64,000 bases of DNA from Marinobacter pelagius (GTDB lineage Bacteria > Pseudomonadota > Gammaproteobacteria > Pseudomonadales > Oleiphilaceae), in contig NZ_QNRO01000001.1 of assembly GCF_003315345.1 (NCBI RefSeq), positions 1 through 64,000 of the forward strand. Reading direction: 5' to 3'. Positions 32,479-41,658 of this stretch are shown here, in pieces. A model generated the notes under the pieces. The model was not told the origin of the DNA, ran no database searches, and saw nothing but the letters and a program-made list of their open reading frames with translations. The number at the start of each line of letters is the position of its first letter. Position 1 is the stretch's first letter. The position numbers and the translations under genes are program-made.

Positions 32479-33396
32479 ATGATCAGACAACGGACACTCA
32501 AAAACACCATCCGGGCTACCGGTGTGGGCCTGCACTCAGGAGAGAAGGTTTACCTGACCCTGAAGCCGGCTCCGGTAGACTCGGGTATCATCTTCCGCCG
32601 TACGGATCTGGACCCGATGGTCGAGATTCGCGCCTGTGCGGAAAATGTGGGTGAGACCATGCTGTCCACGACGCTGGTAAAGAACGGTGTCCGTGTGGCA
32701 ACAGTAGAGCACCTGCTGTCAGCCATGGCTGGTCTCGGTATTGATAACTGCTTCGTGGAGCTCAGCGCGGCTGAAGTGCCCATCATGGACGGCTCCGCCG
32801 GACCGTTCGTGTTCCTGCTGCAGTCTGCCGGCATCGCCGAGCAGGACGCGGCCAAGCGCTTTATCCGCATCAAGCGCGAAGTTACCGTGGAAGAAGGCGA
32901 CAAGAAAGCGACCTTCCTGCCTTTCGAGGGGTTCAAGGTCTCCTTCGGTATCGACTTCGACCACCCGGTGTTCAAGGGCCGTGCCCAGACCGCGACCGTG
33001 GATTTCTCCAGCACTTCCTTCGTGAAGGAAGTGTCCCGCGCCCGGACCTTCGGGTTCATGCGTGACATCGAGAAGCTGCGTGCGATGAATCTGGCGCTGG
33101 GTGGCTCTGTCGATAACGCCATCGTGGTTGACGACTACAAGATCCTGAACGAAGACGGTCTTCGTTACGACGATGAGTTCGTCAAGCACAAGGTGCTGGA
33201 CGCCATCGGCGACCTGTACCTGCTCGGTAACAGCCTGATCGGTGAGTTTCGCGGTGTGAAGTCCGGTCACGACCTGAACAACAAGCTGCTCCGTAAGCTC
33301 CGGGCCGAAGAGGATGCGTGGGAAGTGGTTACCTTCGATGACGAAGCGACCGCGCCCATCTCCTACATGAAGCCTGTGCTGGCAGCTCAGGGTTAA
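32479..33396 (+). CDS. lpxC: UDP-3-O-acyl-N-acetylglucosamine deacetylase LpxC
   Basis: A zinc deacetylase for the committed step of lipid A synthesis. Length is 305 residues, as in E. coli. Landmarks are [28 protein letters not shown] (zinc histidine), [15 protein letters not shown] and [18 protein letters not shown] with the HxxxD-type zinc ligands near the end. The 231-bp gap upstream holds an imperfect TCGGC/GCCGA hairpin (32293-32308) and A+T-rich sequence, and I could not fix a promoter in it. The convergent dciA gene stops only 11 bp after it. Confidence 0.97.
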   Translation: MIRQRTLKNTIRATGVGLHSGEKVYLTLKPAPVDSGIIFRRTDLDPMVEIRACAENVGETMLSTTLVKNGVRVATVEHLLSAMAGLGIDNCFVELSAAEVPIMDGSAGPFVFLLQSAGIAEQDAAKRFIRIKREVTVEEGDKKATFLPFEGFKVSFGIDFDHPVFKGRAQTATVDFSSTSFVKEVSRARTFGFMRDIEKLRAMNLALGGSVDNAIVVDDYKILNEDGLRYDDEFVKHKVLDAIGDLYLLGNSLIGEFRGVKSGHDLNNKLLRKLRAEEDAWEVVTFDDEATAPISYMKPVLAAQG

Positions 33397-33407
33397 GGCA
33401 GGACGCC

Positions 33408-33881
33408 TTAATCGCGGGCGTGGCTTGCGAGTTTTTCGAGAACCTCGCGTAAAGCTTTATCCTTCGTGTGCCCGGCCTCCTCTGCGAGGAGCCGGGCATT
33501 TTCTTTGCTCAGGGGCTGCTTTTCAGTGCGTTTTGTCTCCCTTAAGCGCGGTGGCGCCACCTTCACTTTCAGTTTCCACACGTAACGGAACAGTTCCTGC
33601 TCCCGGACGCTGGCCATGATCTCATGCTGGCGGAAACGGATCTGGCTGGCCCGCGTTGCGTTTGCGGCAGACAGTATCAGTTCGCCTTCCTGGCAGCTGA
33701 GGAAGCGAACACCGCTGGCCAGTTCTTTTGGAAGGGCATCGAGAATCTGCTCTTCCGCCTGCCGGTGCAGCTCGGCTTTGGCCATGAGTTCGCGCAGGGC
33801 CGGGTTGCCGCCGACCTTGTCGAAGCTCATTTTCTGTTCACGTTTCCGGCTCATTGACGCGTTTTTACTCGACGGTTCCAT
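33408..33881 (-). CDS. dciA: DciA-like protein (DUF721), probable helicase loader
   Basis: DciA proteins load or assist the replicative helicase DnaB in bacteria without DnaC or DnaI. The 157-residue sequence has the DUF721 region at about 30-110 (LAKAELHRQAEEQILDALPKEL, GELILSAANATRASQIRFRQHEIMA). A charged C-terminal helix follows. In Pseudomonas and relatives this gene also lies between lpxC and the M23 peptidase/secA. Internal ATGs at 33854 and 33830 are possible starts, and no start has a strong ribosome binding site. It is divergent from the M23 peptidase gene. Confidence 0.8.
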   Translation of the reverse strand: MEPSSKNASMSRKREQKMSFDKVGGNPALRELMAKAELHRQAEEQILDALPKELASGVRFLSCQEGELILSAANATRASQIRFRQHEIMASVREQELFRYVWKLKVKVAPPRLRETKRTEKQPLSKENARLLAEEAGHTKDKALREVLEKLASHARD

Positions 33882-34085
33882 TTACGATTGGTTACACTTC
33901 GGCACGCTTTGAGGGTAGTGCCCGCTTCAGACTCGTTTTACATTGTCACAAATACCTATGTCCAGCGGGCGCTGCGATTATTCAGTACGTAGTTGTCGCC
34001 AGGGAAAGGCCAGACCCATTCGGACATCCCGGGCCGCAACACGCAGGATCAGGCTTGCGGCTCCCCGATGAAACCAGAAGACGAT

Positions 34086-35021
34086 ATGAACATTATCCTC
34101 GTAGGCAAACACCACGGGAAGTCCCGCGTTGTCGCACTGAATGGCAGGTTCCTGGCCGCTATGCTGGTGTTGGCAATCGCCCTGATCAGTGCGGCGGTCT
34201 GGGGCGGCTACCAGGTGGCCATGAGCAAGGTCAAAGCCCAGGAGCCGACGCCGTCGGAACTGGTGGCACACTGGAAAGGCAAGCTGGAAGACCAGCAAAA
34301 GGAACTGGCCGCCGTTGAAGAGCGGGTTCGTGAACAGGTCGATGCCCTGACCCTGCGCCTCGGTGAGCTCCAGGGCCGAATGTTGCGCCTGGATGCCCTG
34401 GGACAGCGATTTGTGGAGTCCGGACTGGTCGCCAGCGAAGAATTCAACTTTGATGAGCCGCCGGCCGTCGGTGGTCCTGAAGGCCCTGAAACCCGGGAAT
34501 CCTTCTCCGCACCGGCGCTGACCGACATGATCGAACGCATGGAGGCGCAGCTGGCCGACCGGGAACAGCAACTGCGCCTGCTGGACAAGCTGGCCTCCCG
34601 CCAGAAGCTCGAAGAAGAGATGTATGTCGAGGGCCGGCCCATCACCTGGGGCTGGTTGTCCTCGAAGTATGGTTATCGTTCTGATCCTTTCACCGGAAAA
34701 CGTGCCTGGCACGGCGGAGTGGATCTCGCCGGCAAGGATGGCAGTGATATCATTGCTGTGGCCGGTGGTGTGGTCACCTGGTCAGGCGAGCGTTATGGCT
34801 ATGGAAACCTGGTCGAAATTGACCATGGGGATGGACTTGTCACCCGTTACGCGCATTGCAAGACGGTTAAAGTCGGGGTTGGCGATGTTGTCCAGAAGGG
34901 GCAGGTGGTTGCCCTGATGGGTAGCACCGGGCGCTCCACCGGTCCTCATGTGCATTTCGAGGTGTTGCAGAATGGTCGCACCAAGGATCCTGTGAAGTAC
35001 ATCGCGCGAGCAGATCACTGA
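34086..35021 (+). CDS. M23 family peptidoglycan endopeptidase, membrane-anchored
   Basis: A LytM/M23 zinc peptidase acting on peptidoglycan in the periplasm. The 311-residue protein has one N-terminal membrane helix (about 22-42) and a coiled-coil region at about 50-110 (LEDQQKELAAVEERVREQ). The peptidase domain covers about 190-305. The zinc motifs look complete: HGGVD (His209, Asp213) and HVH (288-290), so it is probably catalytic rather than an EnvC-like activator. ATG 34068 is an alternative start. It lies where E. coli has secM, but shows no arrest-peptide features. The gene precedes secA by 197 bp. Confidence 0.88.
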   Translation: MNIILVGKHHGKSRVVALNGRFLAAMLVLAIALISAAVWGGYQVAMSKVKAQEPTPSELVAHWKGKLEDQQKELAAVEERVREQVDALTLRLGELQGRMLRLDALGQRFVESGLVASEEFNFDEPPAVGGPEGPETRESFSAPALTDMIERMEAQLADREQQLRLLDKLASRQKLEEEMYVEGRPITWGWLSSKYGYRSDPFTGKRAWHGGVDLAGKDGSDIIAVAGGVVTWSGERYGYGNLVEIDHGDGLVTRYAHCKTVKVGVGDVVQKGQVVALMGSTGRSTGPHVHFEVLQNGRTKDPVKYIARADH

Positions 35022-35153
35022 TCGCCCGTTTTGTCTTGTCCCGGTTTCTCCGTTCTCTCCTTTCGTAGTCCTCCGGGCGGTGCTTGTGCATGCCTGGAGG
35101 GCAAGTCGTTGGCATTCCGATACTTTCATTCCGGCAGTTGTGAGGTGCGCCTT

Positions 35154-35181
35154 TTGTCCTGTCGGGAAATAAGGTTAGAAT
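35154..35181 (+). promoter_or_regulatory. Probable secA promoter
   Basis: TTGTCC (35154-35159), a 16-bp spacer and TAGAAT (35176-35181) lie about 38 bp before the secA ATG, suggesting secA can be transcribed apart from the upstream peptidase gene. Confidence 0.55.
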
Positions 35182-35218
35182 GCCGGCTTCCCTCGTTTAA
35201 TTAAAGAAGCAGTGGTCT

Positions 35219-37966
35219 ATGTTCACAAAGCTTGCAACCAAGATGTTCGGCAGCAAAAATGCCAGAGAAATCAAGAGGATGCGGAAACAAGTTGCGCGCA
35301 TCAACGAACTTGAAGAGCAGTTTGGCAATTTTTCCGATACCGAGTTGCAGGGCAAGACCGCTGAGTTCCGTCGCCGTGTGGAAGAGGGTGAGAGCCTCGA
35401 TGCCCTGTTGCCCGAGGCCTTTGCCACGGTTCGGGAAGCCAGCCGTCGGGTCATGGGCATGCGTCACTATGACGTGCAGCTGATTGGTGGCATCACCCTC
35501 CACGAAGGCCGGATTGCCGAGATGAAGACCGGTGAGGGCAAGACCCTGGTGGCTACCGCCGCGGTCTACCTCAATTCGCTGTCCGGCAAGGGTGTGCATG
35601 TGGTCACGGTCAACGACTACCTGGCCCGCCGGGATGCCGACTGGATGGGTAAACTCTACCGTTTCCTGGGCCTGCAGGTGGGCGTGGTCGTTGCCGGCCA
35701 GGCGCCCGATGAGAAGAAGGCGGCCTACCAGGCGGACATCACTTACGGCACCAACAACGAATTCGGCTTCGACTATCTCCGCGACAACATGGCATTCAGC
35801 ACCGAGGACAAGGTCCAGCGCGGGCTGAACTTTGCCATCGTCGACGAAGTGGACTCCATCCTCATTGATGAGGCCCGCACACCGCTGATCATCTCCGGCG
35901 CCGCTGAAGACAGCTCCAAGCTCTACCAGGCCATCAATGAGCTGGTGCCGAGTCTGGAGAAAGGGGAGGTTTCTGAAGAGGGCGAGCCTTCCGGCGATTT
36001 CACTATCGATGAGAAAGCCCGCCAGGTGGAACTGACCGAGACCGGTCACGAGAAGGTCGAGGAACTGCTGCTCAGTCGCGGCCTGCTGAACGAAGGCGAG
36101 AGCCTCTACTCCGCCGCTAACCTGAGCCTGCTGCACCATGTTCACTCGGCCTTGCGGGCCCATCACCTGTTCCAGAAAGATGTCGATTACATCGTGCAGG
36201 GTGACCAGGTGGTCATCGTTGACGAGCATACCGGCCGGACCATGCCGGGCCGCCGCTGGAGTGAGGGCCTGCACCAGGCCATCGAGGCGAAGGAAGGCGT
36301 CAGGATTCAGGCCGAGAGTCAGACCCTGGCCTCGACCACTTTCCAGAATTACTTCCGTCTGTACGAGAAGCTGGCCGGCATGACCGGTACCGCCGATACC
36401 GAAGCGTTCGAATTCCGCCAGATCTATGGCCTGGACGTGGTGGTGATTCCGCCGAACAAGCCGATCCAGCGGATCGACTACAACGACCTGGTGTATCTGA
36501 CCCAGGAAGAGAAATTCCACGCCATTATTGACGAGATCAAGGACGTCACTGCCGAGGGGCGCCCGATCCTGGTCGGTACTGCCTCCATCGAGGCCTCCGA
36601 GCTGCTGTCGATGTTGCTCAAGAAGGCCCGGATCGACCACAAGATCCTGAACGCCAAGCAGCACGAGTCCGAGGCCATGATCGTGGCCCAGGCCGGTCGC
36701 CCGGGTGCGGTGACCATCGCCACCAACATGGCCGGCCGGGGTACCGACATCGTTCTCGGTGGTAACTGGGAATACGAAGTCGCGGCGATGGAAAATCCCA
36801 CCGAGGAAGCCGTCGCCAAGATGAAGGCCGAATGGACCGAGCGCCATAATCAGGTGCTGGAGGCCGGTGGCCTGCATATCATCGGTACCGAGCGCCACGA
36901 GTCCCGTCGGATCGACAACCAGCTGCGTGGCCGTGCCGGTCGTCAGGGGGATCCGGGGTCATCCCGCTTCTTCCTGTCCCTGGAAGATAACCTGATGCGG
37001 ATTTTCGCCCCGGATCGGGTGAAGAGCCTGATGCAGGCCATGGGCATGAAGAAGGGTGAGGCCATCGAGCATCGCATGGTCACCAACGCCATCGAGAAGT
37101 CCCAGCGCAAGGTGGAAGGCCGCAACTTCGATATGCGGAAGACCCTGCTGGAATACGATGACGTTGCCAACGACCAGCGTACCGTGATCTACGACCAGCG
37201 TAACGAGGTCATGTCCTCCGAGGATATCTCGGACATGATCAAGACCATCCGTGAGGATGTGGTCAGCGAACTGGTCAGCGAGTACATCCCGCCCCAGAGC
37301 ATGCCGGAACAGTGGGATGTGGCGGGTCTCGAGTCCCAGCTTCAGTCCGAGATGGCCATCGAGCTGCCCATCCAGCAGTGGCTGAAGGAAGACAGTAAAC
37401 TCTACGAGGAAAGCCTGCGGGAGAAGATCCTCAACGAGATTGTCGCCGCCTACGAGGCCAAGGAAGCCATTGCCGGCTCCGAAGCCATGCGCAAGTTCGA
37501 GAAGCAGGTGTTCCTGCAGGTACTCGATACCCTCTGGAAAGAGCACCTGTCCAACATGGACCATCTGCGCCGGGGTATTCACCTGCGCGGTTATGCCCAG
37601 AAGAACCCGAAGCAGGAATACAAGCGCGAGGCGTTCAACCTGTTCGAGGAAATGCTGGAGACCATGAAGCGGGATATTGCCCGCATCCTGAGTCATGTCC
37701 GGGTGCAGACTCCCGAGGAAATGGAAGAGGTGGAGCGTCGCCGCAAGGCCGAGCTCGAGAGAGAGCTGGCCCGTGCCCGCATGCGCCATGACGAGACCAG
37801 CGCCACCGCCCAGAGCCAGGCGGAAGGCGAGGGCGACGGTGAGGGAGAGCGGCAGTCCGCGACGCCGGAAACCTTTGTCCGCCAGGAGCGCAAGGTGGGG
37901 CGAAACGAGCCCTGTCCCTGCGGGTCCGGCAAAAAGTACAAACAGTGCTGCGGCAAGGTCAGCTGA
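35219..37966 (+). CDS. secA: Preprotein translocase ATPase SecA
   Basis: The motor that drives unfolded preproteins through SecYEG. Walker A MKTGEGKT is at residues 102-109, the same position as in E. coli. Walker B is in [16 protein letters not shown]. The preprotein cross-linking, scaffold and wing domains follow, with [11 protein letters not shown] and [13 protein letters not shown] of the second motor domain. The C-terminal flexible linker (about 845-890, rich in Glu/Gly/Gln) leads to the zinc and SecB-binding tail [13 protein letters not shown]. Length is 915 residues. Confidence 0.98.
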   Translation: MFTKLATKMFGSKNAREIKRMRKQVARINELEEQFGNFSDTELQGKTAEFRRRVEEGESLDALLPEAFATVREASRRVMGMRHYDVQLIGGITLHEGRIAEMKTGEGKTLVATAAVYLNSLSGKGVHVVTVNDYLARRDADWMGKLYRFLGLQVGVVVAGQAPDEKKAAYQADITYGTNNEFGFDYLRDNMAFSTEDKVQRGLNFAIVDEVDSILIDEARTPLIISGAAEDSSKLYQAINELVPSLEKGEVSEEGEPSGDFTIDEKARQVELTETGHEKVEELLLSRGLLNEGESLYSAANLSLLHHVHSALRAHHLFQKDVDYIVQGDQVVIVDEHTGRTMPGRRWSEGLHQAIEAKEGVRIQAESQTLASTTFQNYFRLYEKLAGMTGTADTEAFEFRQIYGLDVVVIPPNKPIQRIDYNDLVYLTQEEKFHAIIDEIKDVTAEGRPILVGTASIEASELLSMLLKKARIDHKILNAKQHESEAMIVAQAGRPGAVTIATNMAGRGTDIVLGGNWEYEVAAMENPTEEAVAKMKAEWTERHNQVLEAGGLHIIGTERHESRRIDNQLRGRAGRQGDPGSSRFFLSLEDNLMRIFAPDRVKSLMQAMGMKKGEAIEHRMVTNAIEKSQRKVEGRNFDMRKTLLEYDDVANDQRTVIYDQRNEVMSSEDISDMIKTIREDVVSELVSEYIPPQSMPEQWDVAGLESQLQSEMAIELPIQQWLKEDSKLYEESLREKILNEIVAAYEAKEAIAGSEAMRKFEKQVFLQVLDTLWKEHLSNMDHLRRGIHLRGYAQKNPKQEYKREAFNLFEEMLETMKRDIARILSHVRVQTPEEMEEVERRRKAELERELARARMRHDETSATAQSQAEGEGDGEGERQSATPETFVRQERKVGRNEPCPCGSGKKYKQCCGKVS

Positions 37967-37992
37967 CCCCGGCGCACTGAACCCGGTCAACG

Positions 37993-38028
37993 ACCCGCAA
38001 CCTGACAGGCGCAGGCTGCGGGTTTTTG
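37993..38028 (+). terminator. Rho-independent terminator after secA
   Basis: Stem ACCCGCAACCTG (37993-38004) / CAGGCTGCGGGT (38012-38023), one mismatch, followed by TTTTT. It separates secA from argJ. Confidence 0.88.
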
Positions 38029-38072
38029 CGTTTTGAAAGTTACTGATTGGATTGAGTGAGAGGAGAGGCAGG

Positions 38073-39290
38073 ATGGCGGTAGGTCCAGGCACCTTACCCG
38101 AGTTTTTCCCGGTAGCCGGCGTCAAGTTGGGCATTGCCAGTGCGGGCATCAAGAAGCCCGGCCGGAAGGATGTGGTGGTCTTCGAGCTCGCCCCCGGTAG
38201 TCGGGTAGCGGGCATCTTTACCCGTAATCAGTTCTGTGCCGCGCCGGTCACCCTAAGCCGGCAACACCTGGCCCGGACAGCGCCACGTTATCTGCTGGTG
38301 AACACCGGGAATGCCAATGCCGGTACCGGCGAGCGGGGCATGAAGGATGCCATTGCCTGCTGTCAGGCGCTGGCGCACAACGCCGGTATCAGCGCCGATG
38401 AGGTGTTGCCGTTTTCCACCGGCGTGATCGGCGAGCCGCTGCCGGTAGACAAGATTGTCGGGGCCCTGCCCGAGGCGCTCGCCAATACTGCGGAGAATCG
38501 CTGGGCCGAGGCGGCCAGCGGGATCATGACCACCGATACCCGGCCCAAGGGGGCCTCCTGCCAGGTGGACCTTGGCGGCCATACCGTGACCATTTCCGGG
38601 ATCAGCAAGGGTGCGGGCATGATCCGCCCGAACATGGCGACCATGCTCGGTTTCATCGCCACCGACGCCCGGATTGCCCCGGACGTACTCCAGACACTGG
38701 CTTCGGAGCTGGGGGAGAAATCCTTCAACCGGATCACCATTGATGGTGATACCTCCACCAACGATGCCTGCATGCTGATGGCCTCCGGTCAGTACAGCGG
38801 CCCGGAGATTACCGCCGACAGCCCTGAATTGGCGACATTGCGGGAGGCGTTGCAGCAGGTCTACCTGGATCTGGCCCACGCCATCGTCCGTGACGGGGAG
38901 GGTGCCACCAAGTTTGTCACCATCGATGTCAGCGGGGCGGCCAGCCAGCAGGAAGCCCTGGACGTAGCCTACACCGTGGCCCATTCGCCGCTGGTCAAGA
39001 CTGCGCTGTTTGCCTCTGATCCGAACTGGGGCCGGATCCTGGCGGCGGTTGGCCGTGCTGGTGTGCCTGATCTGGATCTTAATGCCCTGGAAATCTACCT
39101 GGGCGATGTCTGCCTGGTGCGCCAGGGTGGCCGGGCGGATGACTACTCCGAGGAGCGGGGTCAGGCGGTAATGGATCAGGAGGAAATCACCATTTCCATC
39201 GACCTGAAGCGGGGCGACATCCGGGAGACGGTCTGGACCTGTGATTTTTCCCACGACTACGTGACCATCAACGCGGAGTACCGGACCTGA
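38073..39290 (+). CDS. argJ: Bifunctional ornithine acetyltransferase/N-acetylglutamate synthase ArgJ
   Basis: Transfers acetyl from N-acetylornithine to glutamate, closing the cyclic arginine pathway; bifunctional forms also use acetyl-CoA. The proenzyme cleaves itself before the nucleophilic Thr190 in KGAGMIRPNMATML. Other landmarks are NTGNANAGTGERG and FASDPNWGRILAAVGRAG. Length is 405 residues from ATG 38073, which is preceded by AGAGGAGAGGCAGG. The start MAVGPGTLP matches Pseudomonas ArgJ. Confidence 0.95.
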   Translation: MAVGPGTLPEFFPVAGVKLGIASAGIKKPGRKDVVVFELAPGSRVAGIFTRNQFCAAPVTLSRQHLARTAPRYLLVNTGNANAGTGERGMKDAIACCQALAHNAGISADEVLPFSTGVIGEPLPVDKIVGALPEALANTAENRWAEAASGIMTTDTRPKGASCQVDLGGHTVTISGISKGAGMIRPNMATMLGFIATDARIAPDVLQTLASELGEKSFNRITIDGDTSTNDACMLMASGQYSGPEITADSPELATLREALQQVYLDLAHAIVRDGEGATKFVTIDVSGAASQQEALDVAYTVAHSPLVKTALFASDPNWGRILAAVGRAGVPDLDLNALEIYLGDVCLVRQGGRADDYSEERGQAVMDQEEITISIDLKRGDIRETVWTCDFSHDYVTINAEYRT

Positions 39291-39292
39291 GC

Positions 39293-40276
39293 ATGGCCGC
39301 AATGCAAAGCCCGGTCCGGGAGATCCATGTGGCGGTCGGTGTCATCGTCCGGGACGGCCGGGTGCTGATCGCCCGTCGCCCCGATCACGTACACCAGGGC
39401 GGGTTGCTGGAGTTCCCCGGTGGCAAGGTCGAGCCGGGTGAGACCGTCCAGCAGGCTCTGGTCCGGGAAATTGCCGAGGAAACCGGTCTGAGTCTCTCCG
39501 AGAGCTCCCTGGAGCCGGTCATTGGAATCCGCCACGACTACGGCGACAAGCGGGTATTCCTCGACGTCTGGCGCACCTCTGAGGCCTCTGGAGAGCCCGA
39601 GGGCCGGGAAGGACAACCGGTGGACTGGCTGGAACCGGATCAGCTCCGGGATAAGGATTTCCCGGTCGCCAATCGCCCGGTGATTCGTGCCCTGCGGCTG
39701 CCCGGGGCACTGGCCATTACCGGTGCGATGACCTCTGCCGATGATGGGCTGGCCGGCCTCGAGGGCGGGCTGGAGCAGCTGGAAGCCTCCGGGGCCACCT
39801 GTGTGGTGCTGCGCGCCCCCGAGCTGTCACCGGAGGACTACGTCCGCTTCGCCAGCAAAGCGGTGGCCTTATGCGCAGAGCAGGGGCTGACGCCGATCCT
39901 GCATGGCAGCCCGCAAATATTTGATGCCGTGCCGGGTGCCGGCGGTCTGCACCTGCCCTGGCGGGAGGCGCAGGCCCTGGTCAGCCGTCCGGTTCCGGAG
40001 TCGGTGTGGCTGGGCGTGTCCTGCCACGATGGAGATCAGCTCGCCCATGCCGCAGCCCTGGGGGCTGATTACGCCACTCTGGGTCCGGTACAGCCGACCA
40101 GGAGTCATCCGGGGCGTCCGGCCATGGGCTGGGAGCAATTCGAAGCCCTGGTGGCGCAAGCGGTCATTCCCGTGTATGCCCTGGGTGGGGTTGGCCCGGG
40201 GGAAGCAATTGCGGCGCGCCGGCTGGGTGGCCAGGGCGTTGCCGGCATCCGCTTCTGGTGGCGGTCGGACCGGTAG
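39293..40276 (+). CDS. Nudix hydrolase fused to a ThiE-like domain
   Basis: The N-terminal domain (about 8-135) is a MutT-type Nudix hydrolase, possibly cleaning 8-oxo-dGTP. The Nudix box is complete from Gly44 to Leu66 (GX5EX7REUXEEXGU). The C-terminal domain (about 140-327) resembles thiamine phosphate synthase: GVSCHDGDQLAHAAALGADY, LGPVQPTRSHPGRP, and the phosphate-binding ALGGVGPGEAIAARRLGGQGVAGI. The family's usual TxTK lysine is replaced, so the ThiE reaction is doubtful. The same fusion is widespread in gammaproteobacteria, often next to argJ/secA, as here. It starts 3 bases after argJ. Confidence 0.88.
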   Translation: MAAMQSPVREIHVAVGVIVRDGRVLIARRPDHVHQGGLLEFPGGKVEPGETVQQALVREIAEETGLSLSESSLEPVIGIRHDYGDKRVFLDVWRTSEASGEPEGREGQPVDWLEPDQLRDKDFPVANRPVIRALRLPGALAITGAMTSADDGLAGLEGGLEQLEASGATCVVLRAPELSPEDYVRFASKAVALCAEQGLTPILHGSPQIFDAVPGAGGLHLPWREAQALVSRPVPESVWLGVSCHDGDQLAHAAALGADYATLGPVQPTRSHPGRPAMGWEQFEALVAQAVIPVYALGGVGPGEAIAARRLGGQGVAGIRFWWRSDR

Positions 40277-40357
40277 ATATCAAGGCTGGCTCCCGCTGTG
40301 TCTGGTATGCTGGCGAGATCTGATCAATCCATTTCCAATCATGTTTCTGGAGAAACC

Positions 40358-40840
40358 GTGAGCAAGCTGACCCACCTGGACGAGAAGGGCGAAGCCCGCA
40401 TGGTCGATGTCACCGATAAGGACGTGACCGAGCGGGAAGCCCGTGCCGAAGCCACCATCCGCATGGCGCCGGAAACACTGAAAATGATCATCGAGGGCGA
40501 GCATCCCAAGGGTGATGTGCTGGCCGTGGCCCGGATCGCGGGCATCATGGCAGCCAAGAAAACCCATGAGCTGATTCCCCTGTGCCACAGCCTGAACCTG
40601 ACCTCGGTGAAGGTTGAGCTGAATCCGGGCGAGGATGGCGCCTCGGTACATATCCTGACCCGCTGCAAGCTTTCGGGCCAGACCGGGGTCGAAATGGAGG
40701 CCCTGACCGCTGCCAGCGTGGCGGCGCTCACGCTGTATGACATGTGCAAGGCGGTGGATCGCGGCATGGTCGTGGACAACGTGCGGTTGCTCGAGAAGAA
40801 GGGCGGCCGCAGCGGCCACTGGGTGGCCGGGCAGGCCTGA
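40358..40840 (+). CDS. moaC: Cyclic pyranopterin monophosphate synthase MoaC
   Basis: Forms cyclic pyranopterin monophosphate, the second step of molybdenum cofactor synthesis. From GTG 40358 it is 160 residues, the same as E. coli MoaC. Landmarks are [17 protein letters not shown], the substrate-binding [37 protein letters not shown] and a basic C terminus. CTGGAGAAACC supplies the ribosome binding site and decides the start. No other moa genes are next to it. Confidence 0.95.
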   Translation: MSKLTHLDEKGEARMVDVTDKDVTEREARAEATIRMAPETLKMIIEGEHPKGDVLAVARIAGIMAAKKTHELIPLCHSLNLTSVKVELNPGEDGASVHILTRCKLSGQTGVEMEALTAASVAALTLYDMCKAVDRGMVVDNVRLLEKKGGRSGHWVAGQA

Positions 40841-40973
40841 TCCGGCCCGCAGCAGGGAGCGTACTATCCGGTAACGATTCACCACCGGAGAGCCCACTGT
40901 GCCAAGACTACGCCAAGCCGGCGGCCACGTGATAGAATGCGCGCCCCGATTGATTGAACCACGAGGAAACACT

Positions 40974-41585
40974 GTGGCTGTTCGTTACATCCAGACCTGC
41001 CGGTTGCCGACCCCGTTCGGGGTGTTTGACATGCACGGTTTCGAAGAGCCGGATACCGGAAAGGAGCACGTCGCCCTGACCCTGGGGGACCTGGATAGTG
41101 ATGAGCCGATGCTGGCCCGGACCCACTCCGAATGCCTGACCGGTGATGCCCTTTACAGCATGCGCTGTGATTGTGGCTATCAGCTTGAGGAAGCCTTGCG
41201 CAGCATTGCACGCGAAGGGCGGGGTATCCTTATGTACCTGCGCCAGGAGGGTCGGGGTATCGGTCTGCTGAACAAGATTCGTGCCTACCACCTGCAGGAC
41301 CAGGGTGCCGATACGGTCGAGGCCAACGAGCAGCTCGGTTTTGCCGCGGATTTGCGGGATTACAGCATGTGCAAGGATATGCTGGAACACCTGGGGGTCA
41401 GCAGCCTGCGATTGATGACCAACAACCCGCGCAAGGTCAAGGCGCTGGAGTCTTACGGCATCGACATTGCCGAGCGGGTCCCGTTGCATGTGGGGCGCAA
41501 TCCGCACAACGAGAACTACCTCAATACCAAGCAGAGCAAACTGGGACACTGGCTGGAAACGCACCAGGACGACGATCCCGAGTAA
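40974..41585 (+). CDS. ribA: GTP cyclohydrolase II RibA
   Basis: Opens GTP to start riboflavin synthesis. From GTG 40974, after CGAGGAAACACT, the protein has 203 residues (E. coli 196). Zinc cysteines lie in [21 protein letters not shown]. The catalytic [22 protein letters not shown] is intact, and [15 protein letters not shown] is in the C-terminal part. It is a stand-alone RibA without the RibB domain. No FMN riboswitch is visible upstream. Confidence 0.96.
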   Translation: MAVRYIQTCRLPTPFGVFDMHGFEEPDTGKEHVALTLGDLDSDEPMLARTHSECLTGDALYSMRCDCGYQLEEALRSIAREGRGILMYLRQEGRGIGLLNKIRAYHLQDQGADTVEANEQLGFAADLRDYSMCKDMLEHLGVSSLRLMTNNPRKVKALESYGIDIAERVPLHVGRNPHNENYLNTKQSKLGHWLETHQDDDPE

Positions 41586-41611
41586 TCGGCCTCCCGGCAC
41601 CGAATCATACG

Positions 41612-41644
41612 AAAAAGCCCGCGTCTCCGGACGCGGGCTTTTTT
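41612..41644. terminator. Bidirectional terminator between ribA and dxs
   Basis: A perfect stem GCCCGCGTC (41617-41625) / GACGCGGGC (41630-41638), extended by A-T pairs, with loop TCCG. It is flanked by an A run and a T run, so it can stop transcription from both convergent genes. Confidence 0.93.
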
Positions 41645-41658
41645 GTTGGGAGCAGAGG

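Noticed and set aside
35022..35218. secM-like arrest peptide upstream of secA
   Set aside because: No signal-peptide-bearing small frame with a FxxxxWIxxxxGIRAGP-like end is present; the upstream gene is an M23 peptidase.
40841..40973. Possible FMN riboswitch before ribA
   Set aside because: The 133-bp gap lacks the conserved RFN element motifs (AGGGGCAGGGT and similar), and ribA here is not next to other rib genes.
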